This document shows, one piece after another, positions 12,371 through 22,092 of a stretch of 64,000 nt of DNA. This DNA is from Perkinsus marinus ATCC 50983. Lineage: Eukaryota > Perkinsozoa > Perkinsida > Perkinsidae. The DNA lies in NCBI RefSeq assembly GCF_000006405.1, contig NW_003205702.1, forward strand, positions 104,971 through 168,970, in the 5' to 3' direction. The notes below the pieces were generated by a model. It saw only the letters and a list, made by a program, of their open reading frames with translations, had not been told where the DNA came from and ran no database searches. Each line of letters begins with the position of its first letter. Within the stretch, counting starts at the first letter, position 1. Position numbers and translations under genes: made by a program.

Positions 12371-12964
12371 GGAGGTGGTAGGTGAAAACAATCGACTGAT
12401 GCATAGCGCCGACCTACTCCCTCAACACGACACAATGGACTACTGCAAGGAACTATTAGGAGACAATTACAGGATGCATGCAGGAACAAAGAAGCGACCA
12501 TGAACAGCAGCATCCGCAGATATCAGCCCGAGATAGATTGTGGCATGACATACCTGATTGACATCGGTTGAGGGAGTGTAGACCATAACGTAGGGTACTG
12601 TTTGAGGGGGGAAGGGGAGATGATACGTTGATAGGCATGCAGGGCATGGCTCCAATCCTTAGCACGCACGAACATGATGGAGTATTCGCTAGAGGATGGT
12701 GACCTGTGGTAGGGCTCCGACGGAGAGTAAAGGGAGGTGTCATACCTAGGAGCTATGAAGGCATCGAATATACTATGATGATGATGCTCATGCTGCGTTC
12801 CTTCGACTCGGATGAACATACGGTGATAGGAGGTATGCTAAGACGGCATATATGTTGGCGATGGGTGGTAGCCTACTGGTATGCTGATGCTACTGCTAGC
12901 TACTCCAGGCAGTAATCCAATAACGAACTCTCCAGCCTCATCCAATAGGGTAACCTAAGTAGTG
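12371..12964. other. unassigned stretch upstream of Rab11
   Basis: Minus-strand open frames at about 12467-12819 look partly coding (a segment around PYVMVYTPSTDVNQ precedes a GT donor), but I cannot tie them to either neighbour. They could be 3' exons of the gene at 12965-15214. Confidence 0.3.
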
Positions 12965-15214
12965 CTACTGCACAGCACAGTGGTCTACCACACCCACCCG
13001 GTAGCCCTCCTGTGATGGCCGCCGTAAAGTTGCTACTAGCTGAATTGACTCCACCTGAAGTGAGCGTGTAACAACATCGACATGAGGCGAGTACCTCATT
13101 GAGGATGACACATAGAAGGAAGTAGTAATGGTTATGACCATCGAGTGGACCACATCGACAGGCTGATGCATCCAGGCATACAATGTCGACCTCTGCTGCT
13201 GCTGCTGTATCGTGCTGATGATGATACCAACTGAAGGACCATCATAGAATTCGGATAGGCTAGCAGTACAGTGCTTCCTCTTCTCCCAGCCATTCTCTTG
13301 ACCTCGGTGGCGATACTGTGGTAGAGGTAATAGTAGAGGAGGAGAGCCAAGTCAGAGTGTGAGTGGTTGTAATAGGAGTTGTCGGAGGAATGGTATGGTT
13401 TATAGTAGGGTCTGATAATGACTGTGGTGTTGTTGTTGGTGATGATAATAGCGTCGTCGTCGTCAATAACGAGGGTGATTGAGTCGTGGTGTGACCGTGA
13501 TCTGGGGGCACTGGATGGATCGATAGCCTCGTGCCCGTCCTCCTCCTCTCCCCCACCTGATGATGATGATGATCCATTCCAGTAGACGACTATTCTCCAT
13601 GTCGCATACCCAGACTGTATTGGAGAGCCAATAAGGATGGACAACTCGAACGTGGTGATGCTTGATCGTAACAGTATTGCTAGGGAGAGTAGACTAATAA
13701 GGAGGCTACGTCCAACCTACCCTCCGATGGTTCATCCAATATCACTTCCATCCTCATGTCCTCTCCTTCCAGGTACCCTACCAGTGAGCCTGATCCTCAG
13801 TTAGTCTCACTAGTGATGACTATGACTGTCGGCACTTAATAGCTGTGATGGACATGTGATGCTCAGGTGGATAGTGTCCCCTCTAGCTATGCAATGTATA
13901 TCCCCTCGATGACGATGCTCACCGTAGGGAGGCTGCTGGGTGTTACCTTATATGATTTTATATAACCGCTATCATTAAAATTCGCACTACATAGACCACC
14001 CTCTGAGTCCTGCAAAGCTACTGTAATATCACTGATCGATGACAGGTTACGGTAGATAGTAAGGGCGATGGGTGAGTGCTCTACCTGAGGGAGCATTCGC
14101 CAACTACTTACCTCACTGTGCACCCTACCCTACTATCATTGGTGTACTGTGAACTCCTATGGAAACAGGACAATAGGAAGGACATCTCCTGATGGGTCGG
14201 CATGATGGAGAACATCATGCTTAGTATCCTCACTGTGAGCCCGTATCGATGCATATCTATCTTACGCCCATTCCCCGTAGTAGTCTCCTCCCCATCCATC
14301 ACAAAACCACTAGCATGACTATCACACTCGGGGTATACATACACAGCGGATACATCGTACTGTACCAATAAAAGGGTACAGTGATATCACTGTGGTAGAG
14401 GTACTACCTCGACAGTGGCTGTGTAGTGAGGTAGGGAGGAAGCTTCCAACGTGCATGTATCGGCTATGGAGACTGGGATGGAATGGCCGTCATCATCGTA
14501 TAAGGAGAGCCCAGTGATAGCTAGTAGGCGAGTAAACTAGAGGAAAGCTATATGTAAGATGATGCTGTGATGGTATGTCTACGTCAGGGGGTTTCCTAAT
14601 CCTTATTATGTACTCACTGCGCGCTCTATTCAACCAACCATCATTGAGAGGATCTACTAGTAACACCTACTACGATATCAGCTATGACTCCTCGTCCCAC
14701 ACTAGTGATACTATACTACTGATATCTCCTCATCAATTGCCCCTGCCGTATAGTTGACCAAAAGCTCATGTTGTATGGGCTCTAGAGGGGTATAATTAGC
14801 TACAGCCTGACCTAACCATCGTAGTGTTAGTAGATAGTTCTAGTAGTAGTAGTGACCTTGTATATATATGTTAGGACTTATGAAATCGGTGTTCCTGCCA
14901 TACTTGCTAGTGTTGAGTTGTATACTCATCGTTATCGACTCCACCGAAGGCCACAAGTCCAGTGTGTAGTAGTATAACGAACTGAAGGTCTACAACTAGA
15001 CCATCGGTAGGATGATATTACCGATTAAAATCGGGGATAAGTCTGCCTCTACTAACAATGATGGTCTCAATATCAGTCCATATAGTCACCTATAGTGAGG
15101 ACCATTAGCCATCGAGCTTGATGGCCCTGCTGGCATCATCTCCATAGTTACCTGTCTACGTCGAGGGCCAGCATCGATGCAGATAAGTAGAGCGATGGAA
15201 AGGAGGTATATCAT
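12965..15214 (-). CDS. secreted or type I membrane protein, unrecognised
   Basis: The start at 15214 gives a clear signal peptide (MIYLLSIALLICIDAGP). Later exons have an extracellular flavour: VTIWTDIETIIVSRGRL, a segment with NTSKYG, NYTPLEP and VNYT sequons, a block around AVYVYPECDSHASGFVMDGE, and LTIYRNLSSISDITVALQD. A final acidic, Ser/His-rich part leads to about 12965. Exon joins after 14300 are only partly resolved. I recognise no family. The start codon is 395 bp from the stop of CSN7, which is transcribed in the same direction. Confidence 0.6.
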
Positions 15215-15608
15215 AGTATAAACTGATCCTAAGCGGGATAGTGGTGATAACACGATGGACAGACACGTGATAGAAACTCAATATCTGCATGATAGTTAGC
15301 GTCGGGGAGATGCACCACTAGTAGTGATACTGCCTGCTCCTGCTGCTGGTGGTGGTTGGGGGGAAGGACTAGGATCCTTGCTACCTGATATACGCAGTTC
15401 TAGCTGCTTTGCTGGTGGACAATATAACCTTTCATGCTGGTGTTGGCCTCGTCGATGAAGTTCTTGTAGTCGTCCATGGTGCCTTTGAAAACCTCCAAAC
15501 GTTTGGTTAACTAAAGCCACTACCAATGATCAAGTCAGCGCTGGTCAGCAAGCCTATCCTCAGATAATGGTAAGCTTTTACTATCGTGCTCTATTCGCGA
15601 TAATTACC

Positions 15609-16621
15609 CTACTGTGATTCCATAAACCACGTGGAATGTGTTCTAGACCTCCAAGACTATCTCTCAGGTCGTCACTACTATCCGATCTATATTGGTGGTA
15701 CTACCTTGGCCAGTTTAGTGATAACTTCATCATCCGTTTCACTAGGGTTGCCAATATTCCGGGATACAGCCTTGGAGTGATCAAGGAAGCGCTCTAGTGT
15801 CTAGATGGTTGATGACAATCCTCTCATACTACGATGACCTGACCTCTGCCACAGCGTCCATCGACTCTGGTGGGATATCCCGCCCAGCTACCCATCCCAC
15901 ATGTACTGTACTGTGCAATGGGTCCAGTGTACACTCCTAGAGACGACCAGGATCCGGTCATGATGATCATGCTACTACTACCAGTATAGCTGCATCCATA
16001 GCCTCTATAGCAGCCTCCTCTACTTCATAGTCATGCTCTAGCCGTAGTGCGCCGATGACAACCGAGTAAGGCACATCACCGTTGTCACTACAAAACGGTA
16101 ACTTCATCGTGGAGATGTGTAGTGAGGTCACCTTGTAGCCGCCAATGATCGGAGAGTTAAGAGCTGTAGTTTCCTATACTGAGGTGGGCTAAGGGATGGT
16201 AAGGACGTACTATCTGTGTAAGATGTGTTAGCACAAGGGTCTCGATCAACGCGTATTACCCCTGTTCATATAGTCCTCGACAGTGCCACCATAGGCAAAT
16301 AGCTCTAATATAGTATACCACCCTCGAGAGGTAGTATCATCACTACTAGCTAACTGAACAGCTGACGTGGTTCTATGGACCATCATCACATATCACTACC
16401 TCCTTCACCGAGGGTACATCGAGTAACTCCCCAAAAACATATATTGACTTGTGTGCTAGTACCTCGACAAAGACTCTATCGTAATGTAAGGAATCCAATA
16501 TTAGCACCTCTTGAATCAACCTAACAGTGCCTTGCCCTGTAGTAGAGCTGGCTAACAATACGAAACGTTGCAATGCTGCTGGAGTAGGGGATACAGCTGT
16601 AGAAAAGGATGTTCCCGTCAT
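15609..16621 (-). CDS. CSN7: COP9 signalosome subunit 7 (PCI domain)
   Basis: ATG at 16621. Exons read LQRFVLLASSTTGQGTVRLI, VLAHKSIYVFGELLDVPSVK, ILELFAYGGTVEDYMN, LPSLSPPQYRKLQLLTLRSL, VPYSVVIGALRLEHDYEVEE and VHVGWVAGRDIPPESMDAV, ending at TAG 15609-15611. The order matches CSN7 (FVFGELLELPNV, LFAYGTYPDY, LS..Q..KL..LTI.SLA) and its PCI winged-helix part. CSN7 is a scaffold of the complex that removes Nedd8 from cullins. Introns are about 43-60 nt, and one after Glu in VRLIQE is 45 nt and in frame. It lies 158 bp downstream of AP-2 sigma on the same strand. Confidence 0.9.
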
Positions 16622-16779
16622 GATGATAAATAACAAGGGTTTGATTGATGGGAGTACTATGAACGCAATAGGCGGCAGATATACTGGGCAAATATCATAT
16701 TAGTCGAAGCAGTATGAAATTGTACTGTGTGTAGGCAGTGTAACAGAGCCACACTACCAACAACACCAAAAATTGCTTG

Positions 16780-17407
16780 TTAATCTAGCTTATCGGACTG
16801 TCGAAGCTTTTCTAGTATCTGCATCACGACGATGATGACTTCGATCGAGTTAGAGTTGGGAATACTACCACTGCAGAGCTAGTATCCTCTATCTCACCAT
16901 CTAGTAATAACTCGTCCAGTATGTGATACACCTAACAGTGGTAGAGTAGTGATGATGGTTACTGTACTATTGCTACCTTATCGAAATGGAATACCAGATC
17001 TAGTTCGCATACATTGCCAAAGTAGCCATCCAACACCTCCACGAATAGATGAATGAGCTCTAATACGCACATCTAAGGTTGAGAAAGGAAAGATACGGAA
17101 TAGGTCCGATAATGTGCACATACCTCATTATCGTTGACATCTACACAGAAACTGAAGAATAGACCAGCATATCGACGATAGATAACCTTGAAGCTGCGGT
17201 ACTCCAGGAAGTTGGTTGACCTGTGACTTGTCATATAACAGCCTGCTCCTCCTTTTCCTTTATTGAGTATTACCGACTATCCCTAGATACCACAGCCCGG
17301 TGAATCTCCCCCTCCACCTTATTCTTCTGAGCTGCATTGTATGGTACATACCACTTGGATAGACGCGTCTTTCCTTGCCTATTCTGTACCAATACAAATC
17401 GTATCAT
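16780..17407 (-). CDS. AP2S1: AP-2 clathrin adaptor, sigma subunit
   Basis: Complete in five exons: 17407-17274, 17220-17124, 17072-16977, 16931 to about 16866, and 16818-16780. The protein begins [20 protein letters not shown] and continues [47 protein letters not shown] and [16 protein letters not shown], ending LRQSDKLD. About 140 residues is the family norm. The N-terminus and the RRYAGL..CVDVNDN block point to AP-2 sigma rather than AP-1 sigma, although the second half resembles both. The subunit binds dileucine cargo signals at the plasma membrane during endocytosis. Confidence 0.95.
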
Positions 17408-19025
17408 GAAGAAAAAACAGCAACAACCTGATCACAGTGGCATTACCCCAAGACCCACTAGGTATTTCACTGGTGGAAAATACACGCTCATCATCGCTCC
17501 GCTGGGGTTATTCTGTAGACCTTTGAATTTCATTGTACCCCAAACCGTTGGACAACCCGAGCAAGTCTTGTTGTGAGTCCGCTCTACTCGAGGCTCGAAC
17601 CGGCAGCCTTCAGAACGCTAAATTTTCCCCCTAACTGTTAGACGTTTTCCGGAATATAGTAGTTGTCTAGTACTCTTAGAAGATCCTTCTAAATGTGGCT
17701 TCGTGGGAGAAGGTTCGTTTTGCCTCCTGTGCTGTTCACGGCTGTTCATTAGCCAAACATATGCAGTCGATGGATATATCGATGACTGCAGTTACATTTG
17801 CTTGCCCAATGATTCGCCGGACACCGTCCGGTACCATCTCGCGCCAAGACCTAGTTTTTACCCCGTGCAAGATGATCCGCCCGTTCAATAGACAAGGCTG
17901 TGTGCGATGCTGGAATCGATAACAGAGGCTCCCACAGGCTGGGAGTCCGGTGGGTGAGAAGTTCTCGCCAAGAAGTTGGGACTATCCCAGTAGGAAAAGC
18001 TAGGAAAGGAAAGCTCTTCAAGTAAGCGTCGAAGGTTAGGTGTCTTCAGGATGATCTTGGAGACACAGAGAAGGACCTTGGAGCCTCCAAGTTGGAGGTC
18101 TTTCTTTCCTGGAAACAGATTGATAGTTTCTCTCTACCAATCCCTTCCATATCTTACCGGGGAGAAATAAAGAAGAAATGACAAGCATGCTACGAGAATA
18201 TGACAGGAAGTCGGAAAAACGTGGCTTTTCGGAAACTGCCAAGAAGCATGTGTGTTACTGTAGAGCACACAGTGTTTTCTTGAAGCAACCTGTATGAGGA
18301 ACGTAGTACGCTGAGCGAGCAAGCTCCGTAGCCCGTGTGTAGACCCTATACCGAAGAAGTAGCATACTATGCTATTTCGTTTACAGCCGAGTATCAACAC
18401 GTCTCTTAGCCGTGTCACAACAGAATTTTGTTCATCGCGTTCCGTGTTATCCTCTTATAGTATTAGAGCATACTATGAGAGTATAAGACTAATAATTATT
18501 TTAGAGCACTAGACTGTGAGTAGAGCTCATACCTTCTGGGCACTACCCGGTACTACCGGGTCGATAGTATCACCAACTTGGTGATTATCACTTGGTAACA
18601 CCAAGCCATGTCATCAAGTTCAAGACATGGGTTCAACACGCGTTCAAGACTCCAACACGTTGTTTGCAACATGTTTGATAACACAAGCAGACGCATAATA
18701 CTAAGTATGATAAGCGAAGTTCCAATGCATCTCGTCATAATTTAGTCAAGTCTTGATTAAACTCGTCTTAGACGAATCGTCTTAGGCGATAGTATATGAC
18801 GTACGCTACCAGTTCGGAGAAGCATAGGATACTAGAGGCCGACTGTTCTGCGGTCTTAGGATGACATGGCAGAGCGTGGCTGTTTCGTACCTAGAGGATC
18901 TAGGCTAGAGCCATTCTAATGGAGTGTACAGTCTTGTGCTTCACCATGTAGGGAAGACTTCCCTCATCAACCTTCGTACGGTGAGGCTCATCGTACGAAG
19001 GTTGATGAGGGTGGTCGATGCCCGG
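17408..19025. other. gene-poor, hairpin-rich stretch
   Basis: I find no intron-split gene. Near 17590-17640 there is a minus-strand tRNA B-box-like stretch without a foldable cloverleaf. From 18540 the DNA is crowded with short perfect inverted repeats, listed separately. Confidence 0.5.
18545..18605. repeat. three consecutive short palindromes
   Basis: 18545-18561 and 18569-18585 are each perfect 17-bp inverted repeats with 8-bp arms around one central C (arms ACCCGGTA and ATCACCAA). 18591-18605 has 6-bp arms (CTTGGT and ACCAAG) and a 3-nt loop. A fourth, looser hairpin (CCATGTC and GACATGG) follows immediately. Confidence 0.85.
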
Positions 19026-19038
19026 TCACCGGGCATCG
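18961..19038. repeat. paired inverted repeats
   Basis: 18961-18980 and 18992-19011 are perfect 20-bp inverted arms around an 11-nt loop. Five bases later, 19016-19026 and 19028-19038 form perfect 11-bp arms (CGATGCCCGGT) around a single C. The second palindrome overlaps the end of the minus-strand open frame that stops at 19026. Confidence 0.9.
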
Positions 19039-19277
19039 AGAATAAAATCTTCGCCTCCTGCTTGTGGTGGTCGTAAAGCAGCAGTAGTATTGCTCGGATT
19101 GTATGAAAACACAGCGTTTAATGGGTCTTCGAAAGATCGTTGAACAACGCCTCCTTCACCATAGTGGCCGTATCGTTCTCGAGGTGGAATCTCATCAAGT
19201 GTCGTTGGACACACAGGACTATAATAGCCAGGGTATTGAGTCACATTCAATGCTACTCTAGCAATCATAGTCAACAT
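19026..19277 (-). CDS. orphan open frame, downstream member of a pair
   Basis: An 83-codon minus-strand frame that begins MLTMIARVALNVTQYPGYY directly after the stop of the frame at 19284-19901. It has no introns that I can see. Composition (proline, tyrosine and glycine rich) looks protein-like, but I recognise no family. It ends inside a palindrome pair. It may belong with its neighbour to one unit of unknown, possibly mobile, origin. Confidence 0.35.
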   Translation of the reverse strand: MLTMIARVALNVTQYPGYYSPVCPTTLDEIPPRERYGHYGEGGVVQRSFEDPLNAVFSYNPSNTTAALRPPQAGGEDFILDAR

Positions 19278-19283
19278 TCTTTG

Positions 19284-19901
19284 TCAAATGTTGTCAATGA
19301 GAACGTCTCCATATTGCGAAATCTTGCTCTTTAAACTTGAAGGAAATCCGTTAAAGATATCCGGTCTAAAGTTTCGAATAAGAGCCAAGAAGTGAGCAAG
19401 TAGTACATGTCGAAGTCTTATTGTGAGAACAATCAGATAACGTTCGAGCATCTCATCTCCAATCAAATCTAGCAGATCGAGAGTCTTGGGTCTTGTGAGT
19501 ACAAATCTACGTAGTAATAATCTATATCTACGAACGATATCTCTCATCTGGTAGAATACAAACAACATGTAGTATGTCGTAGGATCTATAGGAAGGGAAG
19601 TTCTTGAACACCATCGTCCTAACTTCGCTGGAACTGGTTCAGCATTCTGCTGTATCGGAGCGCCATTGCCGAATTGTCCACCTTCTTGGTTTGGTCCAGT
19701 CTGTTCGATAACATCTTGTACAACGTTTGCAGGTCCTTGTTGCGCCGGAAGTGAGCTCCCAGAGCTTCCAGCCTGTACGGGTTCTGTACGTGCTTGTTTC
19801 GCCTTAATATCTTGTGCATCCTCTGAGATAGGTCTCTTAGGTGGCATAAGACAAGAAACTTGAGCCAGATGGCTACGTGGTCGATGCCTGGTGGCATTCA
19901 A
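19284..19901 (-). CDS. orphan intronless open frame, 205 codons
   Basis: The longest uninterrupted frame in the island between AP-2 sigma and the coiled-coil gene. An internal Met at about 19842 (MPPKRPISEDAQDIKAKQAR) is the likelier start. That N-terminus is basic and looks like a nuclear-targeting signal. A Gln/Gly/Pro-rich linker follows, then an Arg/Leu-rich helical half (DIVRRYRLLLRRFVLTRPK; RLRHVLLAHFLALIRNF). No introns, no sequence family that I know. The surroundings (palindromes, a MITE 1 kb away) make a mobile-element origin possible, but that is only inference. Confidence 0.45.
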   Translation of the reverse strand: MNATRHRPRSHLAQVSCLMPPKRPISEDAQDIKAKQARTEPVQAGSSGSSLPAQQGPANVVQDVIEQTGPNQEGGQFGNGAPIQQNAEPVPAKLGRWCSRTSLPIDPTTYYMLFVFYQMRDIVRRYRLLLRRFVLTRPKTLDLLDLIGDEMLERYLIVLTIRLRHVLLAHFLALIRNFRPDIFNGFPSSLKSKISQYGDVLIDNI

Positions 19902-20825
19902 CTGCTGCCATTCATGGCTATTCCGTAGCCAGAGTGCACAGCATCTTGTGCTGATGTTTCTTCGACATGATATGATGCATCATATAGTTGGAATCGATAA
20001 AAGTTCTCTTCCAGCGAAGCTCACAACTTGTGAGTCACAACAGAGCCATCCTTCCGGAATACTTGATAAAATATAGATCAGTATGGTGTAACCAATCTGA
20101 CCTCCACTTGATTCGCCAGCCGAATGAATGATCTGATTGCTCCCTAATATACTATATTGGGTATTCCGGACCCTTAGTAAGGGTTCAGTTGCGGACAGCC
20201 TGATTAGCAATCGTCCTGGTCTACTGCTGTACATCGACTCCCATCACGCGTATATAGGCATAATTAGCTCACAGTGAGCTTGCGTATTTTTGACTCCAAG
20301 GCTCTTCGGAGTATCCATGTGAGTAGAGTCTATCGGCCCTCATCTGTTCATCGTGGAGTCTCCACCCGTATTCTTATCGCATTCTCTGAGCCCAACATCC
20401 ATAAATATAGCTCATCTCACAACTTGTCACCATCCATATCCGTATTACTGTTCGGCTCGAGCTTTTCGATGAGCATCTTTTACCATATCGCGGTCAGTAG
20501 ACATTTTGCTTCGGTACTAACGACCAAAACTATAGCAGCATTGTAAGAATAAATTGTTGCACTAGATCCCAGTGTTCCGATTCCATTAACAATTATGGTG
20601 CTGACTGACTGCTCTGGTTATTCGCCATTGACAGTATGGACCTTGCTAACGATCGAAGAAGCTGCACATCTGACTCAGTCAGTCTGACTCATCGAGTCGT
20701 CAGACTGAGATGATCTCACTACGTGAAACTCCCATAAACTTCACGAACATCGCGTAGAACTTGATCCCTGTAGTTCATTCTACGCTGTAATGCGCGGAAT
20801 AATTACGCATCGATCATCTACCGTC
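19902..20825. other. unassigned stretch of the hairpin-rich island
   Basis: Only short open frames. A cluster of small inverted repeats at about 20655-20710 is built from TCTGACTC/GAGTCGTCAGA motifs. Nothing here can be called a gene. Confidence 0.4.
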
Positions 20826-21014
20826 TATAGATGGGCAGAATTACGTTACGGACCGTTACGGCTCATTTTTACGGTTACGATTCAAGCTCCGTACCGTAAA
20901 ATTACGGCGCTGTAACGGGCCGTAGAGTCGTAAGGCTTTTCCGTAATCGTAAAATGCTTACGTTACGGACACCGTAACGTAAACCGTAAAAAAACGTTAC
21001 GCTGCCCATCTATA
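20826..21014. mobile_element. hAT-like MITE with 8-bp target duplication
   Basis: A 189-bp non-coding element. Its ends are perfect 13-bp terminal inverted repeats (TATAGATGGGCAG at 20826-20838; its complement at 21002-21014). It is flanked by an exact 8-bp direct repeat, CTACCGTC (20818-20825 and 21015-21022). The interior is densely packed with CGTTACGG/CCGTAA motifs in both orientations, so the whole element can fold on itself. An 8-bp duplication is the hAT superfamily signature; no transposase is present. Confidence 0.9.
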
Positions 21015-21015
21015 C

Positions 21016-21060
21016 TACCGTCATATATCCCTCTTTTCAAAAGAGGGATATATGACGGTA
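21016..21060. repeat. 45-bp perfect palindrome
   Basis: 22-bp arms (starting TACCGTCATATATCCC) around one central C at 21038. It starts within the right target duplication of the MITE, so the two structures abut. Confidence 0.95.
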
Positions 21061-22092
21061 TATGATGGTGTTTCAAAAAGAGTCTTTTTGTGAGTCAACC
21101 TTAGGCCTTGCGGGTGACAGATTCGATTCTATAAGATGTTTCCGTTGGTTAAAACCCAGTGGGTTTAACCCACCCGACTCCAACTCGAAAACTTCTTTCT
21201 TAGATAAACAGTCTATTCCTGTACTTGTAGCATATCATAACAGACTACTCCAATTTCACCTTGCTCGTTATAAAGATAATCAGAATTGATAAGAATATGA
21301 CATGTGCCGCCGGAGTCTACTCACGAACTTCGCGAGTTTACGCGCAGTCGGTCACGCGTTTTACACGAAATGGCGATTTTCACTGGCGTTTTTCGCGTAG
21401 TGTGAAATCTATTCTTCATTTCGCGTAATTCGCGTAGAACACTAGGCGTGAAACTGTTGTACACGTAATACGGGTGCATCTGCAATGTAGATGCCGTGAT
21501 TGCTCTACGTCGTAGAGTGACTCTAACCTCCGACGGAGACTCACCGTAGAGGTCAATGAAGTTGAGTGACAGTCACTTCCACGAAGGCTCTACCAGAATC
21601 TTCGTAGAGTCTATAAATATTGTGGCTGTGCACCTACAAGTTTTAGCCTACTCGAGCTACTTCTGAGGGTAAAAGGCTACTATGGCTACTCTGGGAATGG
21701 GCTAAAGGTCTTAGCCTAATACTATCGCGTGTTCAACCACATCCCACCAAAAGCCTTTCGGCAACAGGTTGTCATCAAACTGTAAGAACCCAACTCATAC
21801 AGCGTAGGCAATGAAATCAATACATTTTCTCGTCGTGTGTAACATGAGCTGTTCTTCATGGATCGGACAATCCCTCCCAGGCCTCGCCCGGCAGTTTGGC
21901 TCGGCACTTTGCCAGCTTCACTCTCAGTGAAGATATCTCTCGGCCGTAATGCTTAGAGTTGTTCACGAGTTGAGCCTCGAGATTCTGAACAATCTTCAGT
22001 GAGAGCAAATTCTTGAATGAGTATTCCCGAAGTGTTTATTGAGGTTTCAGAAAACCCTTCAAAGCTTAAAATTTGATAGTTTGAAGCTCAAA
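21061..22092. other. remainder of the hairpin-rich island
   Basis: No gene that I can support. 21490-21620 contains several more short palindromes: CTCTACGTCGTAGAG, CTCCGACGGAG and AGTGACAGTCACT, each with a single central base. Confidence 0.5.

Noticed and set aside
17575-17645. tRNA-like stretch on the minus strand with GGTTCGAGCCT
   Set aside because: The T-stem does not pair and no cloverleaf can be drawn. A worn tRNA-derived SINE remains possible but one copy is not evidence.
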